Shown: piece by piece, positions 5,970 through 12,585 of the stretch | Layout of the letters: every line of letters starts with the position of its first letter | Numbering within the stretch: the first letter of the stretch is position 1 | DNA from: an uncultured Bdellovibrio sp. | GTDB lineage: Bacteria; Bdellovibrionota; Bdellovibrionia; Bdellovibrionales; Bdellovibrionaceae | Reading direction: 5' to 3' | Assembly (NCBI GenBank): GCA_946480995.1 | Contig: CAMLMF010000032.1 | Location: forward strand, 1 to 12,585 | Length of the DNA stretch: 12,585 bases | Notes under the pieces: generated by a model | Seen by the model: only the letters and a program-made list of their open reading frames with translations | Told to the model about the DNA's origin: nothing | Databases searched by the model: none | Program-made: the position numbers and the translations under genes

Positions 5970-7718
5970 ATGTCTGACGAAAAATCTGAAATTAATTTTG
6001 GTGAACACGAACCTGTGATCATGATCGACTTTGAGCAGGTCGAACAGGTATCAAATGTTTTTTTTGAAGAATCCAAAGAAATTTTGGAAGACCTTGATCA
6101 ATTAATTTTAAAACTCGAAAATGATCCTACCAATTTAGATCAAATCAATCTTCTTTTTCGCAAAGTGCATACGATCAAAGGCAGTGTGGGTGCAGTTCCT
6201 GGGGGCCAGTTGCTAGGCTCGCTAGCCCATGAGTTTGAGGCCTTGCTGACGCGTATTAAGCGCGAAGAAAGAGCTGTCACTAAAGAGTGTGTCGATTTAT
6301 TTCTAAAAAGTTCACGCATCATCAAAGTTCTAGCGCAAAGTTTGCGCGATAAGCGCGAACTTTATCCAGAAGAATTAAGTGAAGCCATTGAGCTAATATC
6401 AAGTTACGGTGGCTTTGAATTTCTTGATGGTGGGGTGGCAACTCCTAAAGCTTCCCCGGTCGTCCGGGCTGCCGCTGAAACACAGTCTGCTGAAGACGAC
6501 GGCGTGTGGTTGTCATCAAAGCAAATGAACGAGTTTCTAAAGCTTTCTGGCGAATTGTTGGTTCTTAAAAACTTTTTCCAAATGATGAACCAAACAGTTA
6601 ACTTTCGTTTGCAGCCAGAGCTTTTTGAGCGTCGCCAAGTGGATTTTTCGCAGAACCTAGCGAAGATCTGCGATGTCTTTCAAAGCCAGGTGCAGACTGT
6701 GCGCAAAGAAACGGCGAGTGAAAGCTTTCATGGATTGAATTTGATTATTCGTCAGGCTTCAACGGAGCTAAATAAAAGCGTGCAGTTGAATCTTGTTGGT
6801 GGTGATCTGCCAATCGATAAAAGCTTGGGTAAAGATCTATATGAAGCTTTGGTGCATTTGGCCCGAAACTCTATCGATCACGGTGTTGAAGATCAGTTTG
6901 AAAGAGCTTTGCAAGAAAAGCCTCCTACAGGCACTTTGACCCTAGAGATATCGGAAAAAAATAATATTATCTTTGTGACATTTAAAGATGATGGCAAAGG
7001 CTTGGATAAAGAGCGCATTTTGCAAAGAGCTTTAAAGTCAGGCCTGGTTCAGGAAGAAGATGTTGCCAAGCTTAGTGACGAAGATATTTATAAGTTTATT
7101 TTTAATGCTGGATTTTCTACGAAAGAAAAAGTGACTACGATTTCGGGTCGTGGCGTGGGTATGGATATTGTTCAGTATACCGTGGACAAATACCAAGGCC
7201 GCATAAATATTGAAAATTCCCCAGGTCAAGGTGCTTGCTTTAAGATTGAAATTCCCATTCCTCAGCATATCATGGTCGAAAGTGCTTTGTTGTGTACATG
7301 GCAAGAGTACCAGTTTGCGGTGCCATTGACGTCAGTTGCGCACATTAGTTCTTGTGAAGAATTACAGATTACGCACGTGAATCACTTCCGCTATTGTCAA
7401 TTCAGTGGCTTGACGGTGCCAATAATGAATTATGCAGAAATTTTAAATTTGAAGACGCAGTTAAACGAACAACAAGTTCGTCAATGTGCTGTCGTTTTTA
7501 TGAAGATTAAGGACGTTTTGATTGCGTTCCTTGTGGATAAAATTGATGCGCAAACGGACCTTGTCGTAAAACCATTTGGTAAAGTCATTTCGGAACAAAG
7601 AGGCTTTAAAGGCATTTCAATTTTAGCCGACGAAAAGATCACATATATTGTAGACCCTGAAAAAATTCTTGATCTGATGTTTGTCGGTGGTGCTGCAACT
7701 CAACAGGAGGCCGCATGA
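5970..7718 (+). CDS. cheA: Chemotaxis histidine kinase CheA
   Basis: This is the cytoplasmic kinase that autophosphorylates and passes phosphate to response regulators under chemoreceptor control. Residues about 22-130 form the P1 HPt domain with phospho-accepting His67 (VHTIKGS). Residues about 180-262 are the P3 dimerisation helices (GELLVLK). P4 has an intact ATP lid: N-box HLARNSIDHG (296-305), DxGxG at 340-344, F-box FNAGFST and G2 SGRGVGMD (392-399). Residues about 432-570 are the CheW-like P5 domain. At 582 residues it is shorter than typical CheA, because the P1-P3 linker (about 146-178) is too short for a usual P2 CheY-binding domain. The RBS is weak (GGGA, 12 nt upstream). No in-frame alternative start lies between the promoter and this ATG. 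It overlaps the next gene by ATGA. Confidence 0.95.
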   Translation: MSDEKSEINFGEHEPVIMIDFEQVEQVSNVFFEESKEILEDLDQLILKLENDPTNLDQINLLFRKVHTIKGSVGAVPGGQLLGSLAHEFEALLTRIKREERAVTKECVDLFLKSSRIIKVLAQSLRDKRELYPEELSEAIELISSYGGFEFLDGGVATPKASPVVRAAAETQSAEDDGVWLSSKQMNEFLKLSGELLVLKNFFQMMNQTVNFRLQPELFERRQVDFSQNLAKICDVFQSQVQTVRKETASESFHGLNLIIRQASTELNKSVQLNLVGGDLPIDKSLGKDLYEALVHLARNSIDHGVEDQFERALQEKPPTGTLTLEISEKNNIIFVTFKDDGKGLDKERILQRALKSGLVQEEDVAKLSDEDIYKFIFNAGFSTKEKVTTISGRGVGMDIVQYTVDKYQGRINIENSPGQGACFKIEIPIPQHIMVESALLCTWQEYQFAVPLTSVAHISSCEELQITHVNHFRYCQFSGLTVPIMNYAEILNLKTQLNEQQVRQCAVVFMKIKDVLIAFLVDKIDAQTDLVVKPFGKVISEQRGFKGISILADEKITYIVDPEKILDLMFVGGAATQQEAA

Positions 7719-8479
7719 GCGATTTCTTTGGTGACGATTTTACAGTCGAGCTGAAGCGCTACTTCCTTGATAACTTATCAAAGGAAGTGGATAAATATGT
7801 GGATCTAGTCGATGACGCGCATTGGACCCGTATTCGTTCGGAGGTCTGTGAATTGAGTCAGGCCTGGTCAGTGGATGCAAAGACCAATGAGTTTCCGCAC
7901 TTCACCCAGTGGTTGGCGGATTTTCCAGAGCGAGTCAACAGCTTGCAAAGCGCCCAAGATTTCTCGAAGTCTTTGGCTTCAATTAAATCTTACTGCGAAA
8001 ATTTAGCCATCGATAATAATGACACCGCAGAGCTTGCTGCTAAATTTTCTTCTGTGGTGGAAAATCGCCACGAAGTTATGTTCTTGCAATGCAAATGGGG
8101 CCAGCAAGACTTTGCGATTCCTCTTTTAAAGGTTGTTGAAATCACCGGCGGATTGTCCCTGTATTCTATGCCTGACAAAAGGGCTGGTATCCTTGGGGTT
8201 ATTCCGTTTCGGGGAGAAGCAGTTCCTGTAGTCAGTTTTGCTGAGTTAGGTTTTTTAGATGCTGACAGCAAAAATGCCTTCTATGTTATTTGCGAGCACG
8301 AAAATGTGCGGTTCTCCTTGCAGGTTACAGCGACTGAAGACTTAGTCAGTTTGCGCGAATCAGAATTATTAAATGCGGAAGGGGCGGAAACAATGATTCC
8401 GGCTTCTTTCGTCAGTCGTTTCTTTGTCAAAAACAACAAAAGCATCATGATCCTTGATGTTGAAAAGATGGTAGCCTAA
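7715..8479 (+). CDS. CheW-domain coupling protein with helical N-terminal extension
   Basis: CheW proteins link chemoreceptors to CheA. The C-terminal half (about 119-253) is a CheW domain: the segments VMFLQCKWGQQDFAIPLLKV, GVIPFRGEAVPVV and SIMILDVEKM match its beta-barrel pattern. Residues 1-115 are an extra, probably all-helical domain. Its layout (ELKRYFLDNLSKEVDKYV, then VCELSQAW, then a third helix) loosely resembles an HPt fold, but the expected HxxKG is replaced by CELSQ (45-49), so it could not accept phosphate in the usual way. The HPt reading is inference. A CheW of about 150 residues would be normal; this one is 254. The start ATG overlaps the cheA stop as ATGA, with AGGAGG just upstream, indicating translational coupling. 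Confidence 0.88.
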   Translation: MSDFFGDDFTVELKRYFLDNLSKEVDKYVDLVDDAHWTRIRSEVCELSQAWSVDAKTNEFPHFTQWLADFPERVNSLQSAQDFSKSLASIKSYCENLAIDNNDTAELAAKFSSVVENRHEVMFLQCKWGQQDFAIPLLKVVEITGGLSLYSMPDKRAGILGVIPFRGEAVPVVSFAELGFLDADSKNAFYVICEHENVRFSLQVTATEDLVSLRESELLNAEGAETMIPASFVSRFFVKNNKSIMILDVEKMVA

Positions 8480-10044
8480 TGAACACACATTATCTGTTCC
8501 CTGGAAAAGTCGCGGCCTTCAAAGAAGAAACAGTAATTTCAACACTGTTAGGTTCGTGTGTTGCCGTGGCGATTTTTGATCCGACGACAAAAATCGGGGG
8601 GCTGAACCACTATCTTTTGTCGGATGGTTCACCGGACGAGCGAGCAAATACACGGTATGGTTCTCATGCGATTCCAATTTTAATTGAAGAGTGTGTGCGC
8701 TTAGGTGCGAATCGCAGCAAGTTGCAGGCTAAAGTCTATGGTGGCGCTAACGTAATCAGTGTTTCATCCTTGGGCGATGGTATTGGAAAACGTAATATCG
8801 ATCTGGCTGATAGAATGTTGCGCGATTTAGGCATTCAAGTGATTGAACGAAATGTAGCTGGCGAAAGTGCGCGAACCATTAAGATGAATACGGCAAATTT
8901 CGACGTGATTCACAATATGGCTGGCGACCCTGGTTCGTCAGTGAAGCAGCCCGTGGACGTATCTGGGTTTAAGCCGCTTACTGTAGCAAAAGGCGTGAAG
9001 GTCTTGGTTGTCGACGATTCAGCGACGGTGCGCAGTTTGTTTACTAGTATTTTTTCCAAGAACGGCTTGGAAGTTGTTGGTGCGGCCGCGGATGCTTATC
9101 AGGCTCGGGAAATGATTATCAATAAGAAACCGGATGTGATCACGTTAGATATTGAGATGCCAAAGATGTCCGGCGTGATGTTTTTAGAAAAAATCATGAA
9201 GCATCATCCGATTCCGGTGGTGATGGTGTCCTCGTTGGCAAGCACAGGGGATGCGGCTTTGAAATCTTTAGAGCTTGGGGCGATTGAGTTTGTGCACAAG
9301 CCATCGCAATTTGATCCCGCTGTCCTTAAGGATCTTGCGGGCATGTTGATTGAAAAAGTCCGTGCAGCGGCTTCGGTGAATATTCTTAAAAAATTAAAAG
9401 AGGCGCCACCTGTCGTAGAAATGAAGTCTTCGGCAATCGTTCCATCAACTATTCGTAAGGCGGCCGAACTCAAGGTTATTGTCTTAGGTGGTAATGCGGG
9501 CAGCGCTGACGCTTTAGAGAAATTTGTGAAAGGTTTGGCAGCGGATACACCGCCAGTTGTCGTTTCTTGCAGTACGGTAGCAAATTTTATCACAGCCTTT
9601 ATTGGTAAATTAAAAGCAGGCAGCAAGGTGACTCCGGTCGTAGCCAAAGACGGTGACTTCCTAAGAATGGGTCACGTATATTTTATTCCCGCCGAACATC
9701 ACGGAAAAATTGTCACAGGCGGCACCGGGCCGGTTTTAAATGTCGTCAAAGGGGCTCCTGTGTGTTCTCAACTACCTTCCAGCAACGTGTTATTTCAGTC
9801 AGCGGCACAAAGTTACTCGAAAGGGGTTTACGCCGTGCTTCTGGGGGGATTTGGCAGTGACGGCGTCGAAGGTCTTATTGAAGTGCAAAAAAAGGGTGGA
9901 GCCACTGTTGTGCAGCATCCTGAAGAAGCGCAATTTCCCTACGGTCCACAAAAAGCCATTGAACTGGGAGTCGCGGATGAGGTACTTAAATCAGATATGC
10001 TTGCGCAACATCTGATGCAGTATCGAAACCAAAACTTGTACTAG
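8479..10044 (+). CDS. CheD-CheB fusion: deamidase, receiver, and degenerate methylesterase
   Basis: Three domains lie in order. CheD (about 1-150) deamidates receptor glutamines; its active-site Cys27 (LLGSC) and His44 (GLNHYLL) are present, with Thr22 as the likely third residue. A CheY-like receiver (172-300) has Asp179/Asp180, phospho-acceptor Asp224 (TLDIEMP), Ser251 and Lys274. A CheB methylesterase-like domain (331-515) follows, but the catalytic Ser of GAS-x-GG is Asn339 (LGGNAGS) and the catalytic His of QHMP is Cys364 (VVVSCST). Only the Asp is kept (GFGSDG, Asp461). The domain is therefore probably inactive as an esterase. The start ATG overlaps the cheW-like stop by one base (TAATG), and the RBS is weak, which suggests coupled translation. 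The next gene follows after 8 nt. Confidence 0.92.
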   Translation: MNTHYLFPGKVAAFKEETVISTLLGSCVAVAIFDPTTKIGGLNHYLLSDGSPDERANTRYGSHAIPILIEECVRLGANRSKLQAKVYGGANVISVSSLGDGIGKRNIDLADRMLRDLGIQVIERNVAGESARTIKMNTANFDVIHNMAGDPGSSVKQPVDVSGFKPLTVAKGVKVLVVDDSATVRSLFTSIFSKNGLEVVGAAADAYQAREMIINKKPDVITLDIEMPKMSGVMFLEKIMKHHPIPVVMVSSLASTGDAALKSLELGAIEFVHKPSQFDPAVLKDLAGMLIEKVRAAASVNILKKLKEAPPVVEMKSSAIVPSTIRKAAELKVIVLGGNAGSADALEKFVKGLAADTPPVVVSCSTVANFITAFIGKLKAGSKVTPVVAKDGDFLRMGHVYFIPAEHHGKIVTGGTGPVLNVVKGAPVCSQLPSSNVLFQSAAQSYSKGVYAVLLGGFGSDGVEGLIEVQKKGGATVVQHPEEAQFPYGPQKAIELGVADEVLKSDMLAQHLMQYRNQNLY

Positions 10045-10052
10045 GATGCTTT

Positions 10053-11438
10053 TTGGACCTACAAAATTTTATCGGTGGGGCCTTTGTCCCTGCCGAAAGC
10101 CAGAAAACTTTTTCTAAGTTATCTCCTTTTAATGGCGAAGTCTTAGCGCAAGTCGCACACAGCGATGCGATGGATGTTATTAAAGCTTTGCAAAGTGCAA
10201 AGAAAGCTCTGCCGTTAATGAAAGATATGACGCGGTCTGATCGCGCAATTTTGTTAAATAAGATTGCCGAACATTTGCAATCCCGCAGTGATGAAATTGC
10301 TTATCAAGAAGCTTTATATCAAGGATTAAGTCATCACTTTGTTTTAGAAAACAGTGTGAAGCCAGCGATCATAGCATTGCAGAAAAATGCGCGCTCTTTA
10401 CTTGAGGGGCTTCCCGCGAATGTCGTCGTGCAGCCGACAGGTCTTATTGGTATTATCACGTCTTGGAATTTGTCGTTGAAGCTTGTTGTAGAGCGCCTAG
10501 CGCCGGCGTTGGCCGCGGGGAATGCCCTGATAATCAAAGTTTCCGAACAATCACCAATCACCGTAAAAATTCTGAGCGAGGCTTTGCTAGAAGCTGGGGC
10601 CCCCGCAGGCAGCGTGAACTTTATCCAAGGTTTTTCAGATGTCGCAGAAATTATCGCAGGCCATCCCAGTTTGCGCGCTATAACCTTCGTCGGAAAAAGT
10701 GCGAATCTAGAGCGCATCGCCAAAGCGGGCATTACTCAAGCCAAAAAAATGCAATTGGCTGGTGGAGCAAAGAACTCCAGCTTAATTTTAGCGGATACAG
10801 ATTATAAAAATAATATCGCGCAAATCTTGATGCCATTTCTTATGGGACAAGGGCAGCTGTGTTGGAATGTTTCACGCTTATTTGTGATAGAAGCGATGGC
10901 TGATGAATTTCTAAAAACGGTGAAAGAGTATATTTCTTCACTTAAGCCTCTTCGGGATCCGCGGGGTTCAGAGATGTGGACGCCGTTGATTTCTGAAAAA
11001 TCAATAGGCCATATTGACGAAAAAATTCATGAAGGTGTTGGCGAACATGGCAAAGTTTTTAGCGGTGGCAAACAAACTTCAAGCCAAGGCTTCTTTTATG
11101 AGCCGACAGTGATGCTTGATCTGCCGAATTGCAGTGTCTTGCAACAAGATGAACTCGAGGGGCCGTTATTAATTGTAACGCCGGTGAAATACCAACATGA
11201 AGCCGTCAAGTGGGCCAATACCAGTTATCTAGGGCATTCGGCCGTCGTGTGGGGACCCGCGGAAAAAACTTTGAAGGTCGCACAACAAATTGAAGCCGCC
11301 CAAGTGTGGATCAACGCGTGGATGAATGGCCAAGAAACAGAAGCGTTTGGCTTTAAGCAGTCTGGTTTTGGTAACCCAGACATGCACTGGAATGGCAGTT
11401 TTTATTCCGATGTTAAGAAATTGGCAGGGGCGCTGTAA
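10053..11438 (+). CDS. Divergent aldehyde dehydrogenase family protein, TTG start
   Basis: This 461-residue NAD(P)-dependent aldehyde dehydrogenase fold protein keeps the catalytic Cys270 (GQGQLCWNVSR), the oxyanion Asn139 (SWN) and the Glu equivalent at 367 (DELEGP). The nucleotide-binding segment (LAPALAAGNALIIKVSE) is recognisable. The usual LELGGK motif, which supplies the general-base Glu, reads QLAGGAKN (234-241), so that Glu is missing. This resembles CoA-acylating methylmalonate-semialdehyde dehydrogenases, but overall similarity is loose and the substrate is unknown. The start is TTG 10053: AGGA (10043-10046) is 6 nt upstream, the cheD-cheB stop is 8 nt upstream, and no in-frame ATG precedes it. 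An ATG at 10046 is in another frame. An enzyme in a chemotaxis operon is unusual. Confidence 0.85.
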   Translation: MDLQNFIGGAFVPAESQKTFSKLSPFNGEVLAQVAHSDAMDVIKALQSAKKALPLMKDMTRSDRAILLNKIAEHLQSRSDEIAYQEALYQGLSHHFVLENSVKPAIIALQKNARSLLEGLPANVVVQPTGLIGIITSWNLSLKLVVERLAPALAAGNALIIKVSEQSPITVKILSEALLEAGAPAGSVNFIQGFSDVAEIIAGHPSLRAITFVGKSANLERIAKAGITQAKKMQLAGGAKNSSLILADTDYKNNIAQILMPFLMGQGQLCWNVSRLFVIEAMADEFLKTVKEYISSLKPLRDPRGSEMWTPLISEKSIGHIDEKIHEGVGEHGKVFSGGKQTSSQGFFYEPTVMLDLPNCSVLQQDELEGPLLIVTPVKYQHEAVKWANTSYLGHSAVVWGPAEKTLKVAQQIEAAQVWINAWMNGQETEAFGFKQSGFGNPDMHWNGSFYSDVKKLAGAL

Positions 11439-11482
11439 CGTCAAGATCGTGACGAAGACCTGTGCCAAGAATTTGACTAAAA

Positions 11483-11689
11483 TCAGTTCAATGTATGAGT
11501 TTTCGCCCGAGTTTTGACGTCACACTGAGTGCAAAAAGCTTCTTCTTTGATCTCTAAAGTTTGTGGCTCGGTAATATGTTTTAGTTCCAACACTGTGCCG
11601 CAAAGTATGCAATTGTTTTGGGAAATTATAAACTCACGGTGTTGCGCAGAGTCTGTTTTTTCAAAATAATTAATCTTGCGGATTTCCAT
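11483..11689 (-). CDS. Small two-CxxC zinc-ribbon-like protein
   Basis: This 68-residue protein has CILC at 27-30 and CTQC at 53-56, a spacing typical of a zinc ribbon or rubredoxin-type knuckle. There is no signal peptide, so it is likely cytoplasmic. The sequence between the knuckles is charged and helical (LEIKEEAF). The RBS is weak (GAGAC just upstream of ATG 11689). It lies 95 nt downstream of the hybrid kinase on the same strand, so co-transcription is possible. It converges with the aldehyde dehydrogenase gene, with 44 nt between stops. The motif is clear; the function is unknown and no named family is claimed. Confidence 0.72.
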   Translation of the reverse strand: MEIRKINYFEKTDSAQHREFIISQNNCILCGTVLELKHITEPQTLEIKEEAFCTQCDVKTRAKTHTLN

Positions 11690-11784
11690 ACTGTCTCATT
11701 TCTCGAGTTTTCCAAGGCATCGCTGCCGGGCTCCTTCCTGGAGCAAAAGTAAGACAATGCAAAAGCTGTTCACAGACTTTCGTC

Positions 11785-12585
11785 TTAAGAATCTTCTAGC
11801 GAATGAACCAAAATTGTCTGGACGAGTGTGTCGACCTGGACAGGTTTGGTCAGGTAATCCGTGCAACCTGCTTCCAAACATCGTTCGCGGTCGTCTTTCA
11901 TTGCGTGAGCGGTCAGCGCAATGATGGGTTTTTTATAGCCTGCTTCGCGCAACTTTTTAGTGGCGGTATAGCCATCCATCACCGGCATCTGGATATCCAT
12001 CAGCACGATGTCATAGTCGTCGCTAAGTGCTTTGGATAGACCTTCCTGACCATTGGCTGCGAGGGTTAGTTTTGCACCTCGCTTACTCAACATGCGTTCG
12101 ATAAGCAGGCGATTGTCTTCGACGTCATCGATAAGTAAGATATTTCGACTGGCCAGTTGGTTGCTCATTTGTTTTCCGCCCACGGGTAAGGGGATGCTTT
12201 TTGTGGTCATAGCATCGACATCTTGAAAGGCGATACGTACCGAGAAAGTACAGCCTTTGCCCAGTTGACTGTCCTCGAGGATCACATCGCCACCCATTAG
12301 TTGCGCGAGACGCTTTGACAGCAGCAAACCCAATCCAGTGCCTTCATATTTTCGCGTGACTGAATTATCGATTTGGCTAAACGCTTGAAATAATAAATCG
12401 CGTTTGCTTTCTTCGATTCCGACGCCAGTGTCTTTGATTGTAAATAAAAGACTTTTCCCTGACACTTCATAGGTCATGCGCACATAACCTTTTTCCGTAA
12501 ATTTAATCGCGTTACCCAAGACGTTGAGCAAAATTTGGCGAATACGGAAAGGGTCCGCATAGATCATGTCTGGGACAATGCCGCG
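11785..12585 (-). CDS. Hybrid sensor histidine kinase, C-terminal part (5' end outside window)
   Basis: Numbering from the first in-window Met (ATG at 12565-12567), residues 1-113 are the HATPase_c domain: N-box LLNVLGNAIKFT, DxGxG at 46-50 (DTGVG) and G2 GTGLGL (76-81). A linker (114-140) leads to a receiver domain (141-260) with Asp147/Asp148, phospho-acceptor Asp191 (LMDIQMP), Thr219 and Lys241 (LTKP). The frame stays open for six more codons to the right edge (RGIVPD), which continue the conserved HATPase sequence, so this Met is internal. The sensor, HisKA and any membrane parts lie outside. The signal sensed cannot be told from here. The receiver seems intact and could feed an HPt protein. 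No clear terminator follows its stop. Confidence 0.93.
   Translation of the reverse strand, partial: RGIVPDMIYADPFRIRQILLNVLGNAIKFTEKGYVRMTYEVSGKSLLFTIKDTGVGIEESKRDLLFQAFSQIDNSVTRKYEGTGLGLLLSKRLAQLMGGDVILEDSQLGKGCTFSVRIAFQDVDAMTTKSIPLPVGGKQMSNQLASRNILLIDDVEDNRLLIERMLSKRGAKLTLAANGQEGLSKALSDDYDIVLMDIQMPVMDGYTATKKLREAGYKKPIIALTAHAMKDDRERCLEAGCTDYLTKPVQVDTLVQTILVHSLEDS

Noticed and set aside
5870..6076. 68-residue minus-strand open frame before and into cheA
   Set aside because: It overlaps the start of cheA and the promoter region, with no RBS or motif.
9204..9647. 147-residue minus-strand open frame
   Set aside because: It lies wholly antisense to the CheD-CheB fusion and has no RBS or recognisable motif, so it is a shadow frame.
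10046..10048. ATG as start of the aldehyde dehydrogenase
   Set aside because: It is out of frame with the conserved protein and its frame ends after a few codons. TTG 10053 fits the frame and the RBS.
11439..11454. CGTCA/TGACG inverted repeat as terminator of the che operon
   Set aside because: The stem is only 5 bp with no T-run, too weak to call.
11730..11744. GCTCC/GGAGC hairpin after the hybrid kinase
   Set aside because: On the minus strand the T-rich stretch precedes the stem rather than following it, so it is not a terminator for that gene.

Overview
The window looks like chromosomal DNA from a Gram-negative, motile, probably predatory-lineage bacterium of the Bdellovibrio type. This is an inference from gene content and style: several exported proteins of unknown function, a lipoprotein with a long Thr/Met heptad coiled coil, a compact chemotaxis operon with a CheD-CheB fusion, and moderate base composition. 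No rRNA, tRNA, insertion sequence, phage gene or CRISPR array was seen.

Positions 1-3349: the 3' part of a di-haem oxidoreductase (COG3488/DUF1111 family) reads in from the left edge. It converges on a 590-residue exported protein on the minus strand. That protein has a possible MACPF-like domain, a short helical linker and a C-terminal array of about 13-residue Cys/Gly-Val/Tyr repeats. A 210-bp divergent intergenic region follows.

Positions 3350-5969: a lipoprotein with a regular heptad coiled coil is followed by a pair of small exported Cys-containing proteins, probably one operon. The first of the pair has its Shine-Dalgarno sequence buried in a long predicted hairpin. Next comes a 367-bp gap with no ordinary gene. 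It holds a structured element: a perfect Shine-Dalgarno sequence with a 15-codon micro-ORF, two hairpins and a strong intrinsic terminator, which could be a small RNA, a leader/attenuator or a 3' UTR. A sigma-28-like promoter lies just upstream of the chemotaxis genes.

Positions 5970-11438: a tightly packed operon encodes CheA (no recognisable P2 domain), a CheW protein with an unusual helical N-terminal domain, a CheD-CheB fusion and a divergent aldehyde dehydrogenase. In the fusion, the CheD active-site residues look intact. The CheB methylesterase has lost its catalytic Ser (now Asn) and His (now Cys), so the receiver domain may control deamidation or act as a scaffold rather than driving demethylation. 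No cheY, cheR, cheC or chemoreceptor gene lies in the window.

Positions 11439-12585: on the minus strand, a hybrid histidine kinase enters from the right edge (only the end of the ATPase domain and a receiver domain are visible). It is followed by a small two-CxxC zinc-ribbon-like protein.

The strongest second-look items are the dead CheB in the CheD fusion, the RBS-sequestering hairpin at 4611-4657, the structured RNA at 5690-5830, and the repeat-bearing exported protein at 1367-3139.
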